Assembly (NCBI RefSeq): GCF_014251375.1
Contig: NZ_CP059187.1
Coordinates: 62,001-126,000, forward strand
Length of the DNA stretch: 64,000 nucleotides
Origin: Blattabacterium cuenoti
GTDB lineage: Bacteria; Bacteroidota; Bacteroidia; Flavobacteriales; Blattabacteriaceae
Direction of reading: 5' to 3'
The notes under the pieces: model-generated
Told to the model about the DNA's origin: nothing
Databases searched by the model: none
Seen by the model: only the letters and a program-made list of their open reading frames with translations
Shown: positions 7,208 through 17,399 of the stretch, one piece after another
Numbering within the stretch: the stretch's first letter is position 1
Layout: the number at the start of each line of letters is the position of its first letter
Position numbers and translations under genes: made by a program

Positions 7208-10114
7208 ATGATGAAATTAAAAAAAGAAAATATTTACAATGCTGTAAATAGAGAAAATACAGTTAAAGTTCTTTTTCGAAACAAAACGTCGAGACGTGAC
7301 TTTCTTAAATGGATTGGGTTTAGTACGGCTTCAGTAGCTTTAGCAGCTTGTAAAGGTCCAGTAATCAAATCTATTCCTTATGTAGTCAAACCAGATGCCA
7401 TTACTCCAGGTATTCCTACTTATTATGCATCCACTATGATAGATTCTTTTGATATTGGAAGTGTTTTAGTAAAAACTAGAGAAGGTCGTCCTATTAAAAT
7501 TGAGCCCAATTCAACATCAAAATATTTGAATACCACATCGTCTAGAATACAATCTTCAATTCTATCTCTTTATGATGAAGAAAGATTAAAAAATCCTTTT
7601 CTTAAAAAGAAAAAATGTTCTTGGAAAAAAATAGACGATTATGTAATTCAACATTTAGAAAAAATATCCAAGGAAGAAAAAGATATTGTTATTCTTTCAT
7701 CTTCTTTTCCAAGCTTATCTACAAAAAGATTAATTCAATCCTTTACAAAAGGATATCCCACCACTAAATGGATTACTTATGATGCCATTTCATATTCCAA
7801 AGCTTTAAATGCATCAGAATATGTGTTTGGATATCGTGCTCTTCCACTTTTTGATTTATCAAAAACAGAATTGATAGTATCTTTTGATGCTGATTTTCTT
7901 GGAGATTGGTCTCCCGACCATATGGTAAAATCTTATGTTAATAGCAGAAAGCCAATTGAACATATGATGAAACATATTCAAATAGAAAGTACTATGACAT
8001 TATCTGGAGCAAATGCAGATATTCGTATTGCAAAAAAACCTTCTGATATAAAAAAAATGTTATTTGAAGTTTATCAACAGATTTGTTTAGGAATAGAATC
8101 TAATGATATAAATGTCAAAAAAATAGTTTCTTTAATTAAAAATAAAAGTTCAAAAAGCGTCATCTTTTCAGATGGAGATGAAGAATCTTACATTCAATCT
8201 ATTTTAATAAATCAAAAAATACACAGTAATGCCTTACAAAAAGGATTTTTCTTATCAAAAGAAAGCAATGATGAAAAATTTAAACAATTTCTAGAAGATT
8301 TAGAAAAAAATAGGATTGGCGCCCTTTTGATTCATAATACAAATCCTATTTATAGTCTTCCGTTTTCTTATTATAAAAAAATAAAAAAATTCTTAAAGAA
8401 TATTCCTCTTACCATTTCTTTTTCTATGAAAAAAGATGAAACTAATGAAATGATGGATGTTTTAGCACCTATCCCGCATTGGCTGGAAAGTTGGGGCGAT
8501 ACTCATCCTATTACAGGATTTTATACACTGATTCAGCCTACTATTCAACGGATATTCAATACAAGACAATTTCAAGAATCTTTAATCATTTGGGGAAAAA
8601 TTCAAGAAAAAAATTATTACGATTTTTTAAAAAAAATTTGGGAAGAAGAAATCATTCCAAAATCAAATGTTTCCTCTTTTAATGAAGCTTTATTTCACGG
8701 AGTTGTAGAATTAGAAAAAGAAGAAAAAATAATTACAAAAAAAACAAACAATTATGAATTTTATAAAAAAATAATGAATCATGAAAAAAAATTAGAAAAT
8801 CATTTTGAACTTAGATTATACACAAAAACAAGTATGGGAGATGGCCAGCAATATAATAATCCTTGGTTACAAGAACTTCCAGATCCTATCACAAGAACTA
8901 CTTGGGATAATTATTTAACTATCTCCTCTTACGATGCAAAGAAAATAGGATTAGAAAATTGGCATACAGGAAACGGATCTATGAACGGAAATTGTGTAGA
9001 TCTAATAAAAAATAATGAAACATTAATTCAAGATATTCCTGTTTATATTCAGCTTGGACAAGCAGTAGGATCTCTAGGATTAGCTTTTGGATATGGACAA
9101 AAAATAGGAAAATTATCTAAAATATGTAATGGAAAAAACGCTTACAGAGTTTATGAACATTTTGATTTAATACAACAAAACATACAAATTAAAAAAGTAA
9201 AAAAAATACATAAATTTGCTTGTATTCAACTACAAAATACAACAGTTGGAAGGAACTTAGTAAAAGAAACAGATTTAGAAACTTTTTTAAAAAAACCTAT
9301 GGAATTTTGGAATGAAAAAGAAAAATTCCCTACTCACAAGGGGATGATTTCTCCAAACCAAATTTCCATTTGGAAAGACAATAAAAATTATTCTAAATCT
9401 AAAGAAGGACATCATTTTAACTTATCTATAGATTTAAACGCTTGTATTGGATGTGGATCGTGCGTTACATCATGTCATTCTGAAAATAATGTTCCTGTTG
9501 TTGGAAAAGAAGAAATAAGAAAATCGAGAGATCTACATTGGATCCGTATAGATAGATATTATGAAAAAGAAAAAGTTTTTTTTCAACCTATAATGTGTCA
9601 ACATTGTGATTATGCTCCTTGTGAAACAGTATGTCCAGTAGGAGCAACAGTTCATGGAAAACAAGGTCAAAATATGATGGCTTATAATCGTTGTGTTGGA
9701 ACACGTTACTGTGCAAATAATTGCCCTTATAAAGTAAGACGTTTTAATTGGTTTGATTACGTAAACAATCAAAAATTTGATTTCAACATGAATAATAGCT
9801 TAGGAAAAATGGCAATTAATCCAGATGTTGTTGTAAGAACCAGGGGGGTTATGGAAAAATGCTCTTTGTGCATACAAAGAACTCAATATACTATAGGAAT
9901 AGCAAAAAAAGAAAACAGAAAGGTAAAAGATGAAGAATTTGAAACCGCTTGTAGTATTTCTTGTCCTACCCACGCAATTACTTTTGGAGATATTAATGAC
10001 AATAATAGTCATATTTCTAGTAAAATAAAAGATTCAAGATCTTATAAACTTCTTGAATTCATAGGAATACGCCCAAATATTTCCTATCAATTAAAAATTA
10101 GAAATTTGAAATAG
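7208..10114 (+). CDS. actB: Alternative complex III iron-sulfur subunit ActB (B1-B2 fusion)
   Basis: The large peripheral subunit of alternative complex III. The N-terminal ~700 residues resemble a molybdopterin oxidoreductase that, in this family, carries no cofactor. The C-terminal third is a ferredoxin-like domain with four cysteine sets (CIGCGSCVTSC, CQHCDYAPCETVCP, CVGTRYCANNCP, CSLCIQ...CSISCP). A twin-arginine motif SRRDFLKW at residues 28-35 sits unusually far inside, as expected for the extended Tat-type leader of this family, and is followed by ALAACKG, where the Cys may be lipidated. Electrons pass from the Fe-S clusters towards ActA. It lies 42 bases after actA and 8 before actC. 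Confidence 0.93.
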   Translation: MMKLKKENIYNAVNRENTVKVLFRNKTSRRDFLKWIGFSTASVALAACKGPVIKSIPYVVKPDAITPGIPTYYASTMIDSFDIGSVLVKTREGRPIKIEPNSTSKYLNTTSSRIQSSILSLYDEERLKNPFLKKKKCSWKKIDDYVIQHLEKISKEEKDIVILSSSFPSLSTKRLIQSFTKGYPTTKWITYDAISYSKALNASEYVFGYRALPLFDLSKTELIVSFDADFLGDWSPDHMVKSYVNSRKPIEHMMKHIQIESTMTLSGANADIRIAKKPSDIKKMLFEVYQQICLGIESNDINVKKIVSLIKNKSSKSVIFSDGDEESYIQSILINQKIHSNALQKGFFLSKESNDEKFKQFLEDLEKNRIGALLIHNTNPIYSLPFSYYKKIKKFLKNIPLTISFSMKKDETNEMMDVLAPIPHWLESWGDTHPITGFYTLIQPTIQRIFNTRQFQESLIIWGKIQEKNYYDFLKKIWEEEIIPKSNVSSFNEALFHGVVELEKEEKIITKKTNNYEFYKKIMNHEKKLENHFELRLYTKTSMGDGQQYNNPWLQELPDPITRTTWDNYLTISSYDAKKIGLENWHTGNGSMNGNCVDLIKNNETLIQDIPVYIQLGQAVGSLGLAFGYGQKIGKLSKICNGKNAYRVYEHFDLIQQNIQIKKVKKIHKFACIQLQNTTVGRNLVKETDLETFLKKPMEFWNEKEKFPTHKGMISPNQISIWKDNKNYSKSKEGHHFNLSIDLNACIGCGSCVTSCHSENNVPVVGKEEIRKSRDLHWIRIDRYYEKEKVFFQPIMCQHCDYAPCETVCPVGATVHGKQGQNMMAYNRCVGTRYCANNCPYKVRRFNWFDYVNNQKFDFNMNNSLGKMAINPDVVVRTRGVMEKCSLCIQRTQYTIGIAKKENRKVKDEEFETACSISCPTHAITFGDINDNNSHISSKIKDSRSYKLLEFIGIRPNISYQLKIRNLK

Positions 10115-10122
10115 ATATAATT

Positions 10123-11508
10123 ATGTCAAAAAACTATGATTCTCCTGTAAGAGATCCATTAATCATCGGAAAGAAAACATATAGAAACATCACAGATGAT
10201 ATTCTGAGACCTATAGAAAAAAAGGCAGGGAATCTGTGGTGGATGGCATTTTTTATCTCTATTTTAGCGTTTTTATGGGGAGTAGCATGTATCTTTTATA
10301 CTTTGGGGACTGGAATAGGAGTATGGGGGTTAAACAGAACCATCAATTGGGCTTGGGATATTACTAACTTTGTTTGGTGGGTTGGAATTGGTCATGCGGG
10401 GACTTTAATTTCAGCGGTACTATTGTTATTTAGACAAAAATGGCGTTTATCTATTAATAGATCCGCTGAAGCAATGACTATTTTTGCTGTTATACAAGCT
10501 GGATTATTTCCTATTATTCATATGGGAAGACCATGGAATGCGCATTGGGTGTTACCTATTCCTAATCAATTTGGAAGTTTATGGCCTAACTTTAATTCTC
10601 CTCTTTTATGGGATGTCTTTGCTATTAGTACTTATTTCTCCGTTTCAACTGTTTTTTGGTTTATGGGATTGATTCCAGACTTTGCTATGATACGAGATAG
10701 AGTCACAGACCCTATTCAAAAAAAAATTTATAGCATTCTTAGTTTTGGATGGAGTGGTACGTCTAAAGAATGGCAAAGATTTGAAGAGATTTCTTTAATT
10801 TTAGCTGGATTATGTACCCCCCTAGTTTTTTCAGTCCATACAATTGTTTCGTTTGATTTTTCTACTTCTGTCATAAAAGGATGGCACAGCACTATATTCC
10901 CTCCTTACTTCGTAGCTGGAGCTATATTTTCAGGATTTGCAATGGTACAAACCTTGTTAGGTGTAGCCCGAAAAGTTCTTTCTTTAGAAAGTTATATTAC
11001 AAGAAAACACATTGAATATATGAATATGATCATTTTGTTAACAGGAGGAATAGTTTTGTTAGCATATGTTTCTGAATTTATTCTTGCATGGTACTCAGAA
11101 AGTCCTTTCGAAAGGTATATTTATTTTTCTATAAAAGCAGCTACTGGTCCATTTTGGTGGGCTTTTTGGGCTTTAATTATTTGTAATGTTATTATTCCGC
11201 AATTTCTATGGATTAAGTCTATAAGAAGAAGCTTCTTTTGGACTTATGTTATAGCAATTACTATAAATATTGGAATGTGGTTTGAAAGATTTGACATTAT
11301 TGTATTGAATTTAAGTCGTGATTATATTCCTTCTTCTTGGACGGGATTTATTCCCTCATTTGTAGATGTTGGAATATTTATAGGAACTATTGGTTTTTTT
11401 TTCGTTCTTTATTTGTTATATATCCGTGTTTTTCCAGTGATTTCACAATCTGAACTGAAAACCATATTAAAATCTTCTATAAAGAAAGAACTTGTATGTA
11501 AAAAATAA
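10123..11508 (+). CDS. actC: Alternative complex III membrane subunit ActC (NrfD-like)
   Basis: A 461-residue NrfD/polysulfide-reductase-like integral membrane protein with about ten membrane helices, for example GNLWWMAFFISILAFLWGV and the His-containing segment WWVGIGHAGTLISAVLLLF. In alternative complex III this subunit holds a quinol-binding site facing the Fe-S subunit ActB. Conserved pieces include IHMGRPW and WHSTIFPPYFVAGA. It overlaps the open frame of actD slightly, but the real actD ATG starts after its stop. Confidence 0.92.
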   Translation: MSKNYDSPVRDPLIIGKKTYRNITDDILRPIEKKAGNLWWMAFFISILAFLWGVACIFYTLGTGIGVWGLNRTINWAWDITNFVWWVGIGHAGTLISAVLLLFRQKWRLSINRSAEAMTIFAVIQAGLFPIIHMGRPWNAHWVLPIPNQFGSLWPNFNSPLLWDVFAISTYFSVSTVFWFMGLIPDFAMIRDRVTDPIQKKIYSILSFGWSGTSKEWQRFEEISLILAGLCTPLVFSVHTIVSFDFSTSVIKGWHSTIFPPYFVAGAIFSGFAMVQTLLGVARKVLSLESYITRKHIEYMNMIILLTGGIVLLAYVSEFILAWYSESPFERYIYFSIKAATGPFWWAFWALIICNVIIPQFLWIKSIRRSFFWTYVIAITINIGMWFERFDIIVLNLSRDYIPSSWTGFIPSFVDVGIFIGTIGFFFVLYLLYIRVFPVISQSELKTILKSSIKKELVCKK

Positions 11509-11512
11509 AAAA

Positions 11513-12058
11513 ATGAATAAATATCTATTAAATATTCATGCATTATATGATAATGATGATTTGATGATAAATAGCATAAAAATTCTTCAAAAAAATGGGA
11601 TCAATATACATGAAGTCTATTCTCCATTTCCAATTCATCATTTAAACAAAATACTAAAATTAAAAGAAACACATTTATCTTTTTTATCTTTTATATATGG
11701 AGTATTAGGACTTTTTACAGGAATTTTTCTTACTTGGTATACTATGATTTGGGATTGGCCACAAAATATTGGAGGAAAACCTTCTTTTTCTTGGATAAGA
11801 AATATTCCTTCTTTTGTTCCTGTTATATTTGAACTATCCATTTTTTTTTCTGCACATTTCATGTGTATTACTTATCTTATTCAATGTAGATTATTTCCAG
11901 GATCTATTTCAAAAAATCCAGATCCAAGGACTACTGACGATATGTTTTTAATAGAAATTATTTATCCCAGTCATACAAAAGAAAATACTGAAAAATTAAT
12001 GAATTTATTAAAAAAAAATGGGGCTATGAAAATTAACATAAAAAAAATTAATAATTAG
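11513..12058 (+). CDS. actD: Alternative complex III subunit ActD (DUF3341)
   Basis: A DUF3341 protein of 181 residues with two membrane helices (around FLSFIYGVLGLFTGIFLTWY and FVPVIFELSIFFSAHFMCIT), which peripherally stabilises alternative complex III. The closing segment TDDMFLIEI and a short C-terminal domain fit the family. I start it at the ATG at 11513, 5 bases after actC ends, rather than at the upstream in-frame TTG inside actC. Confidence 0.9.
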   Translation: MNKYLLNIHALYDNDDLMINSIKILQKNGINIHEVYSPFPIHHLNKILKLKETHLSFLSFIYGVLGLFTGIFLTWYTMIWDWPQNIGGKPSFSWIRNIPSFVPVIFELSIFFSAHFMCITYLIQCRLFPGSISKNPDPRTTDDMFLIEIIYPSHTKENTEKLMNLLKKNGAMKINIKKINN

Positions 12059-12074
12059 ATAGATAGAAGAAATT

Positions 12075-12710
12075 ATGAAAAAATATTTTTCTGTTATGAT
12101 CATTCCTTTTTTTTTAATAATCATTCATCTAATGTTGGATTCCTGTTGGTTTGATAAATCTAAGCCCAACAGAGTTTATATGCCAGATATGTATTATTCT
12201 GATGCTTATGAACCATATTCAGACCCATATCCTGATTATAAAAAATCTAATAATGAAATTCAAATTCCTTTTTTTTTAGGAGGAAAAGGGTCTTCCCTTT
12301 TACCTATAAAGGGAACTGTCCCAAGAAATTCTTATGGATTTCTTCCTTATACTATTCCTAATACAAATGAAGGATACGATCATTCTAAAACAATTGTTAC
12401 ATCTCCTTTCAATTCAGAAAATAAAAAAAAAAGAAATCAAATTCTAGAAGATGGAAAAAATATCTATCAAATAAACTGTTCTATTTGTCATGGAGATAAT
12501 GGAGATGGACAAGGAACTCTAGTTAAAAATGAAAAAATATTAGGAGTTCCCAGTTATCAGGATAGAGATATAACTATCGGTAGCGTTTATCATGTTGTAA
12601 CATATGGAAGAAATAATATGAGTTCTTATTCTTCTCAATTAAATGAAATTGATAGATGGAAAGTAGCAGAATATGTAATGTATTTAAAAAAAAATATAAA
12701 AAAAATATAA
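12075..12710 (+). CDS. actE: Alternative complex III mono-heme cytochrome c lipoprotein ActE
   Basis: A small cytochrome c subunit. The N-terminus is a signal sequence ending in LMLDSC, a lipobox, so the mature protein is probably lipid-anchored at Cys24. A single heme site CSICH lies in INCSICHGDNGDGQG, and the likely distal methionine is in the NNMSSY segment near the C-terminus. In the complex this heme is the candidate exit point to the terminal oxidase. It lies 16 bases after actD and 3 before actF. Confidence 0.9.
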   Translation: MKKYFSVMIIPFFLIIIHLMLDSCWFDKSKPNRVYMPDMYYSDAYEPYSDPYPDYKKSNNEIQIPFFLGGKGSSLLPIKGTVPRNSYGFLPYTIPNTNEGYDHSKTIVTSPFNSENKKKRNQILEDGKNIYQINCSICHGDNGDGQGTLVKNEKILGVPSYQDRDITIGSVYHVVTYGRNNMSSYSSQLNEIDRWKVAEYVMYLKKNIKKI

Positions 12711-12713
12711 AAA

Positions 12714-13898
12714 ATGTATCAATTTTCTAAAAAATTGAAAATAATAATTTCCATTTTAATGGGATCAGGGTTATTGATTCTTTTTTTTGAAAAAATTTTA
12801 TTCAAAGAAAATTCAACTTCTATTTGGATGAGTTTATATATAAGTTTTTTTTATTTTACCACTATTTCTCTTGGAGCATTATTTTTTTTATGTGTCCAAA
12901 ATATATCGAAATCAGGATGGTCGATTATAATTCATCCAGTAATGGAAGGAGTTTCTTCTTTTCTTCCATATGGAGGATTCATGATATTAATTACCTTGTT
13001 ATTAAATTCAATGGGAAAAATTCATTTATTTCATTGGATAGATCTTTCTTTAATAAATTCTGTTGATAAAATTTTTTTCGGTAAAAAATTATTTCTTAAC
13101 ATTCCTTTTTTTTTAATAAGAAGTATAATTTATATAGCCGGATGGAGTTTTTTTTATTTTAAAATCAAAAAAATATCTCACTTGTTAAATGTAACACGTT
13201 CTTTAACGGATTACAAAAAGCTAAATTTCATATCTATTTTTTTTATTATTTTTTTCTCTATAACATCTATACTCATGGGGTGGGATTGGATTATGTCCTT
13301 AAATACGCATTGGTTTAGTACTTTATTCAGTTGGTATGTTTTAAGTAATTATATAGTAACAGGAATTGGGATCATTACAATAACATCTATCTATCTCAAA
13401 AAAAAAGGCTGTTTGCCTTTGTTCAACGAAAACCATTTACATGACTTAAGTAAGTATCTTTTTTCTTCTAGTTTATTATGGGCGTATTTTTGGTTCTCAC
13501 AATTTTTATTATATTGGTATGGAAATATTCCGGAAGAAGTTTCTTATTTTATTAAAAGAGAAGAAATGTATAATTCTGTTCATTTTTGGATTCTTATTCC
13601 AAATTTTTTAGTTCCTTTTATTTTATTGATAAGTAGTAATAACAAAAAAAATACCAGAATAGTTGTTATAGCGACTTCAATTTTACTGATTGGGCATTAT
13701 ATAGATATATACAATTTGATAGCTCCTGAAGTTATGAAATTACCAAAATTTGGATTGTATGAAACAACAGGTTCCTTGATGTTAGTAGGATCTTTTTTTA
13801 TCTATATTTTATTCTCAAATCTAAATAAAAAAGAACTAAATTTAGTTGGAAATCCTTTCTTTGAAGAAAGTAAAAATTACAAATATCCTTATATGTAA
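12714..13898 (+). CDS. actF: Alternative complex III membrane subunit ActF
   Basis: A second multi-helix membrane subunit, structurally related to ActC but shorter (394 residues, about ten helices). Recognisable parts are GWDWIMSLNTHWFSTLFSWYV, the signature of the ActF/quinol:cytochrome c oxidoreductase family, and LLWAYFWFSQFLLYWYGNIPEE. It closes the act operon. In many Bacteroidota the cytochrome oxidase genes follow directly, but here the next gene is on the other strand. Confidence 0.9.
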   Translation: MYQFSKKLKIIISILMGSGLLILFFEKILFKENSTSIWMSLYISFFYFTTISLGALFFLCVQNISKSGWSIIIHPVMEGVSSFLPYGGFMILITLLLNSMGKIHLFHWIDLSLINSVDKIFFGKKLFLNIPFFLIRSIIYIAGWSFFYFKIKKISHLLNVTRSLTDYKKLNFISIFFIIFFSITSILMGWDWIMSLNTHWFSTLFSWYVLSNYIVTGIGIITITSIYLKKKGCLPLFNENHLHDLSKYLFSSSLLWAYFWFSQFLLYWYGNIPEEVSYFIKREEMYNSVHFWILIPNFLVPFILLISSNNKKNTRIVVIATSILLIGHYIDIYNLIAPEVMKLPKFGLYETTGSLMLVGSFFIYILFSNLNKKELNLVGNPFFEESKNYKYPYM

Positions 13899-13922
13899 AA
13901 AATTCACATTCAAAGATTAATA

Positions 13923-14630
13923 TTATTTCCTAGAACTAGGAATTGCATCCTTATCTTTTACAAAATTCATTATAGATTTATTAGATCCAAAAAGTGTTAA
14001 AATATCTCCTTTTTGTAAAAAAGTATCTCCAGTAACTAATCCAATTACTTTTCTTGTAGAATTTTTTTTAGAAGACATAGGATTTTTAATATCTCTTATA
14101 ACAGTAATTAAAGAAACGGAATATTTTTGTGTTAAATTTAGGCTTTTTACAGATTTTCCACTAAAAGAACATGGAGAAAAAACTTCAGCAATAGAATGTT
14201 TATTATCTACTCTAAAATAATCTAAAGCATAATTAAAAGATATTTGTTTAGTTAATCGAAAAGCCGCATCTTGTTCCGGATGAACTACATTGTTAATTCC
14301 CATTGCTTCTAATATTGTATCATGTATTTTGGATAACGAACGACTCACTATTTTAAGATGTTTATACTTTTTCAGTATAGCCGTAGTAACTATTGAAGCT
14401 CCTTCATTTTCTCCAATAGCTACAATTCCTAAATCAGCTTGTTGGATAGGTAAAACTTTATAAGCGTATTCATTATTGGCATCCATACATACTACATGAG
14501 CTATATGATCTTTTAATAAATCTACTTTTTCCATTTTATTATCTACACCAAAAACTTCATGTCCATTATCCGTCAAATTGAGTGCTAAAGACCGCCCAAA
14601 ATTTCCTAGTCCAATAATTATAATTTTCAT
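13923..14630 (-). CDS. ktrA: Potassium uptake regulatory subunit KtrA/TrkA-like
   Basis: A cytoplasmic RCK protein that gates a potassium transporter in response to nucleotide binding. The N-terminal Rossmann domain has GLGNFG at residues 7-12 and the acidic end of strand 2 (VFGVDNK). A C-terminal RCK_C/TrkA_C domain follows from about residue 140, ending in KGDILTLFGS. With a single RCK unit of 235 residues it resembles KtrA more than the double-unit TrkA of E. coli. It lies 79 bases downstream of the channel gene. Confidence 0.88.
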   Translation of the reverse strand: MKIIIIGLGNFGRSLALNLTDNGHEVFGVDNKMEKVDLLKDHIAHVVCMDANNEYAYKVLPIQQADLGIVAIGENEGASIVTTAILKKYKHLKIVSRSLSKIHDTILEAMGINNVVHPEQDAAFRLTKQISFNYALDYFRVDNKHSIAEVFSPCSFSGKSVKSLNLTQKYSVSLITVIRDIKNPMSSKKNSTRKVIGLVTGDTFLQKGDILTLFGSNKSIMNFVKDKDAIPSSRK

Positions 14631-14709
14631 TTCAATTCAATAATTTTTGAATAAATAAATTATTCAAGAAAAACTAAAATAAAAATTACAAAAAATATTT
14701 TTTTTATAC

Positions 14710-16446
14710 TTAACAGATAAGAACATATCCTAAAGGATATCTATAATAATCATGAGTATTAACTCTATTTTTCAATAGACCTAACATAATATTGAAAATC
14801 CCTATTCTTCCTAACAACATTAAAACGATTAAAACCAATTTACTTCCAATGGATAAATTAGAAGTAATTCCTAAAGATAATCCTGCTGTTGAAAAAGCAG
14901 AAAAAACTTCAAAAAAAATAGAGAGTATCTCTTGGTTGGGGTCTAAACAAATAATAATCAGAATGCTAGTATAGATTACAATAAGAGATAACATTATAAT
15001 TGAAAAAGCTAATTTAATAGATTCTGAAGATATTTCTTTTCTTTGAATCTCTAACCTATCTTTTCCTCTAGACAAAGAAACAATATTCATTAGTGCCAAT
15101 GCAAAAGTACTTGTTTTAATTCCACCACCTGTAGAAGCTGGAGAAGCCCCTATCCACATTAAAAATATGGTAAATAAGATAGTAATTGGAGCTAATTTAT
15201 TCATATCTAATACTTGAAATCCTGCTGTTCTAGATGTAGCAGAAGAAAAAAATGAAACTATCCATTTTCCTACAAAAGAAGGATGTTCTGAAAGAGAACA
15301 ATGGTATTCGCTGATATAATAAAAAATAGTTCCTAAAAAAAGTAAAAAAAAAGTAGTAAACACGACTATTTTTGTATTTAACGTGACAATGTGAACAGGA
15401 TGTCTAAAATATTCATATTTCAAAATTTTTGAAAAAAATTTTTTAAATGTTATCCATATGTATGTAAAAAAATTAAATAAAATATCAAAACCGATTCCCC
15501 CCAATATTAATAAACATGCAACAATAAATTGAAACAAATAATTGAATCTTACAGATTCAGAATAAAATCCTTGGCTAAGAGTAGAAAAACCTCCATTGCA
15601 AAAAGCGGATATAGAATGAAAAACAGAAAAAAATAATGGATTTTCCAATTTTCTATTAATTGAAAAATAAATTAATAAAGCTCCTATTGTTTCTACTATT
15701 AAAGTAAACAGGACCACTTTGACAGCTAAAATAAGAACATTATTCGTAGTTTTTTTATTTAAAAAATTACTGATATAAACCCCCTCTCTAAAAGAAAATC
15801 CATCTCTAAAAAAATAACTAAAAAAAGAAGTGATAGTCAAAATCCCAAGGCCTCCAAGTTCTACCAAAGAAAGTAGAATTATTTTTCCAAAAAAAGTAAA
15901 ATCTTTTTCTGTGTCTAATACCACTAGTCCCGTTACACAAACGGCACTTGTAGAAGTGAACAAAGCATCTATAAATGATATTCTTTTTACTGTAGATGAT
16001 GGAAGCATTAATAATATAGATCCCAAAAAAGACAAAATAATAAAACTAGTAATAAAAATAAAAGCAGGATTATGTATTTTAACGTATACAATACGCATAA
16101 AATGTGTTACTCGTATAAGTATATATAAGATGAGACTAATAAACAAGGGAATTTTTACTTCTGAAATTTCTTCATTCTTATAAAAAATTTGAAAAAAGGA
16201 AAAAATAAGTGATCCCATCAAAATAAAAAAAGATAAAAAAATCATAGATTGATATCCTTTGTTCAGATTCTTTTCGAAAAGAACAAAAAAATGTAGAATA
16301 CTTAAAAAAAATACTATTCCAATAAGCATTATTGAATTGAAAAAAGGATTTATATAAGTTTTCCATCCTAAAGATATCATTACATATAAAAATAAAACTG
16401 GAGTTATAAACGACAATAGATTCTTATATCTACTAATTTTTATCAT
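14710..16446 (-). CDS. ktrB: Potassium uptake channel subunit KtrB/TrkH-like
   Basis: A membrane protein of the Trk/Ktr/HKT superfamily. Its four pore loops are visible: TSTSAVCVTGLVVLDT, AFCNGGFSTLS, SATSRTAGFQV and AFSTAGLSLGI. At 578 residues it is longer than typical KtrB, because about 130 residues of extra membrane helices precede the first pore loop. It works with the RCK protein encoded downstream. The 237-base spacer upstream (16447-16683) is A+T-rich and holds no gene I can see, presumably only its promoter. Confidence 0.88.
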   Translation of the reverse strand: MIKISRYKNLLSFITPVLFLYVMISLGWKTYINPFFNSIMLIGIVFFLSILHFFVLFEKNLNKGYQSMIFLSFFILMGSLIFSFFQIFYKNEEISEVKIPLFISLILYILIRVTHFMRIVYVKIHNPAFIFITSFIILSFLGSILLMLPSSTVKRISFIDALFTSTSAVCVTGLVVLDTEKDFTFFGKIILLSLVELGGLGILTITSFFSYFFRDGFSFREGVYISNFLNKKTTNNVLILAVKVVLFTLIVETIGALLIYFSINRKLENPLFFSVFHSISAFCNGGFSTLSQGFYSESVRFNYLFQFIVACLLILGGIGFDILFNFFTYIWITFKKFFSKILKYEYFRHPVHIVTLNTKIVVFTTFFLLFLGTIFYYISEYHCSLSEHPSFVGKWIVSFFSSATSRTAGFQVLDMNKLAPITILFTIFLMWIGASPASTGGGIKTSTFALALMNIVSLSRGKDRLEIQRKEISSESIKLAFSIIMLSLIVIYTSILIIICLDPNQEILSIFFEVFSAFSTAGLSLGITSNLSIGSKLVLIVLMLLGRIGIFNIMLGLLKNRVNTHDYYRYPLGYVLIC

Positions 16447-16683
16447 ACATAATTTTTTTTGAAATTTTTTTCATATTAAAAAATTAGTTATTAAGTGTTT
16501 TCAAATAAAAAATAAAACGGATTTATTTTCATTTTTTCAAAAAATTCATGATCTTTTTAAAATTTAAAAAATTAAGTTAATTAATTTTAATTATATTATT
16601 TATACTAAGTTTTTAAACTAGTTTTTTCTCTGTCTATTACTTGATTAGTAGAAAAAATAAACGGCTACTTTTCGATTCTTATA

Positions 16684-17331
16684 TTATAAATAAAAAGGCA
16701 TAAATGTTTCAATATTATTGAATTCTTTATTACAAAATTTTTCATAAGAAAGAGAACACATTTCCATTGCAGATGGGGTTATTTTTTTAGGAATAAAACG
16801 AAATAGTTCATAAAAAAACTTTTTTTCTTTTTTTGAAAAATTAACGTTTCCAAAAAAATAGACTCTCTTATTTTTTGTAATGGATTTGAATAAATTATAT
16901 CCAAATTTTTTCACAAAAATAGGGGTTAGCCTCATTTTTGAATGGTTAAATAATGAAGTATAAACCAAGTCTGATTGAGCATGTATCATAGGAACTAAAA
17001 ATCCATCTTTAATATTAATTTTCTGAGTTATCACAGTTAATGTATCAACTGACAATAATGGAATTTTTAAAGCACAACACAATCCTTTTGCGGCAGATAT
17101 TCCTATTCTTAAAGAAGTGTACGATCCTGGACCTTTACTAACACAAACTGATTTCAGATGATTCAGATCAATCTTTGAAATATTAATAGCATATTGTATC
17201 AATAAATGTAGTTTTTCTGAATGAATAAATTCATCTGAATATTCTTCTATAGAAAGAAGACAGATTCCTTTTCTTGCTATGCTTACTGAACAATTTTTTG
17301 TAGAAGTTTCCAAATTAAGAATTAAAGACAT
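16684..17331 (-). CDS. tsaB: tRNA threonylcarbamoyladenosine biosynthesis protein TsaB
   Basis: The non-catalytic partner of TsaD in making t6A37 on ANN-decoding tRNAs. The ASKHA fold is recognisable from ILNLETSTKNCSVSIA at the N-terminus and VSKGPGSYTSLRIGISAAKGL. The length of 215 residues is normal. It is transcribed divergently from nadE with a 68-base spacer that must hold both promoters. Confidence 0.88.
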   Translation of the reverse strand: MSLILNLETSTKNCSVSIARKGICLLSIEEYSDEFIHSEKLHLLIQYAINISKIDLNHLKSVCVSKGPGSYTSLRIGISAAKGLCCALKIPLLSVDTLTVITQKINIKDGFLVPMIHAQSDLVYTSLFNHSKMRLTPIFVKKFGYNLFKSITKNKRVYFFGNVNFSKKEKKFFYELFRFIPKKITPSAMEMCSLSYEKFCNKEFNNIETFMPFYL

Positions 17332-17399
17332 TTTAATTATATTATTTTATTAATTTTTTTGTAAAAAAAGAAGCAGATCAAATCAAAAAAAAATTATCA

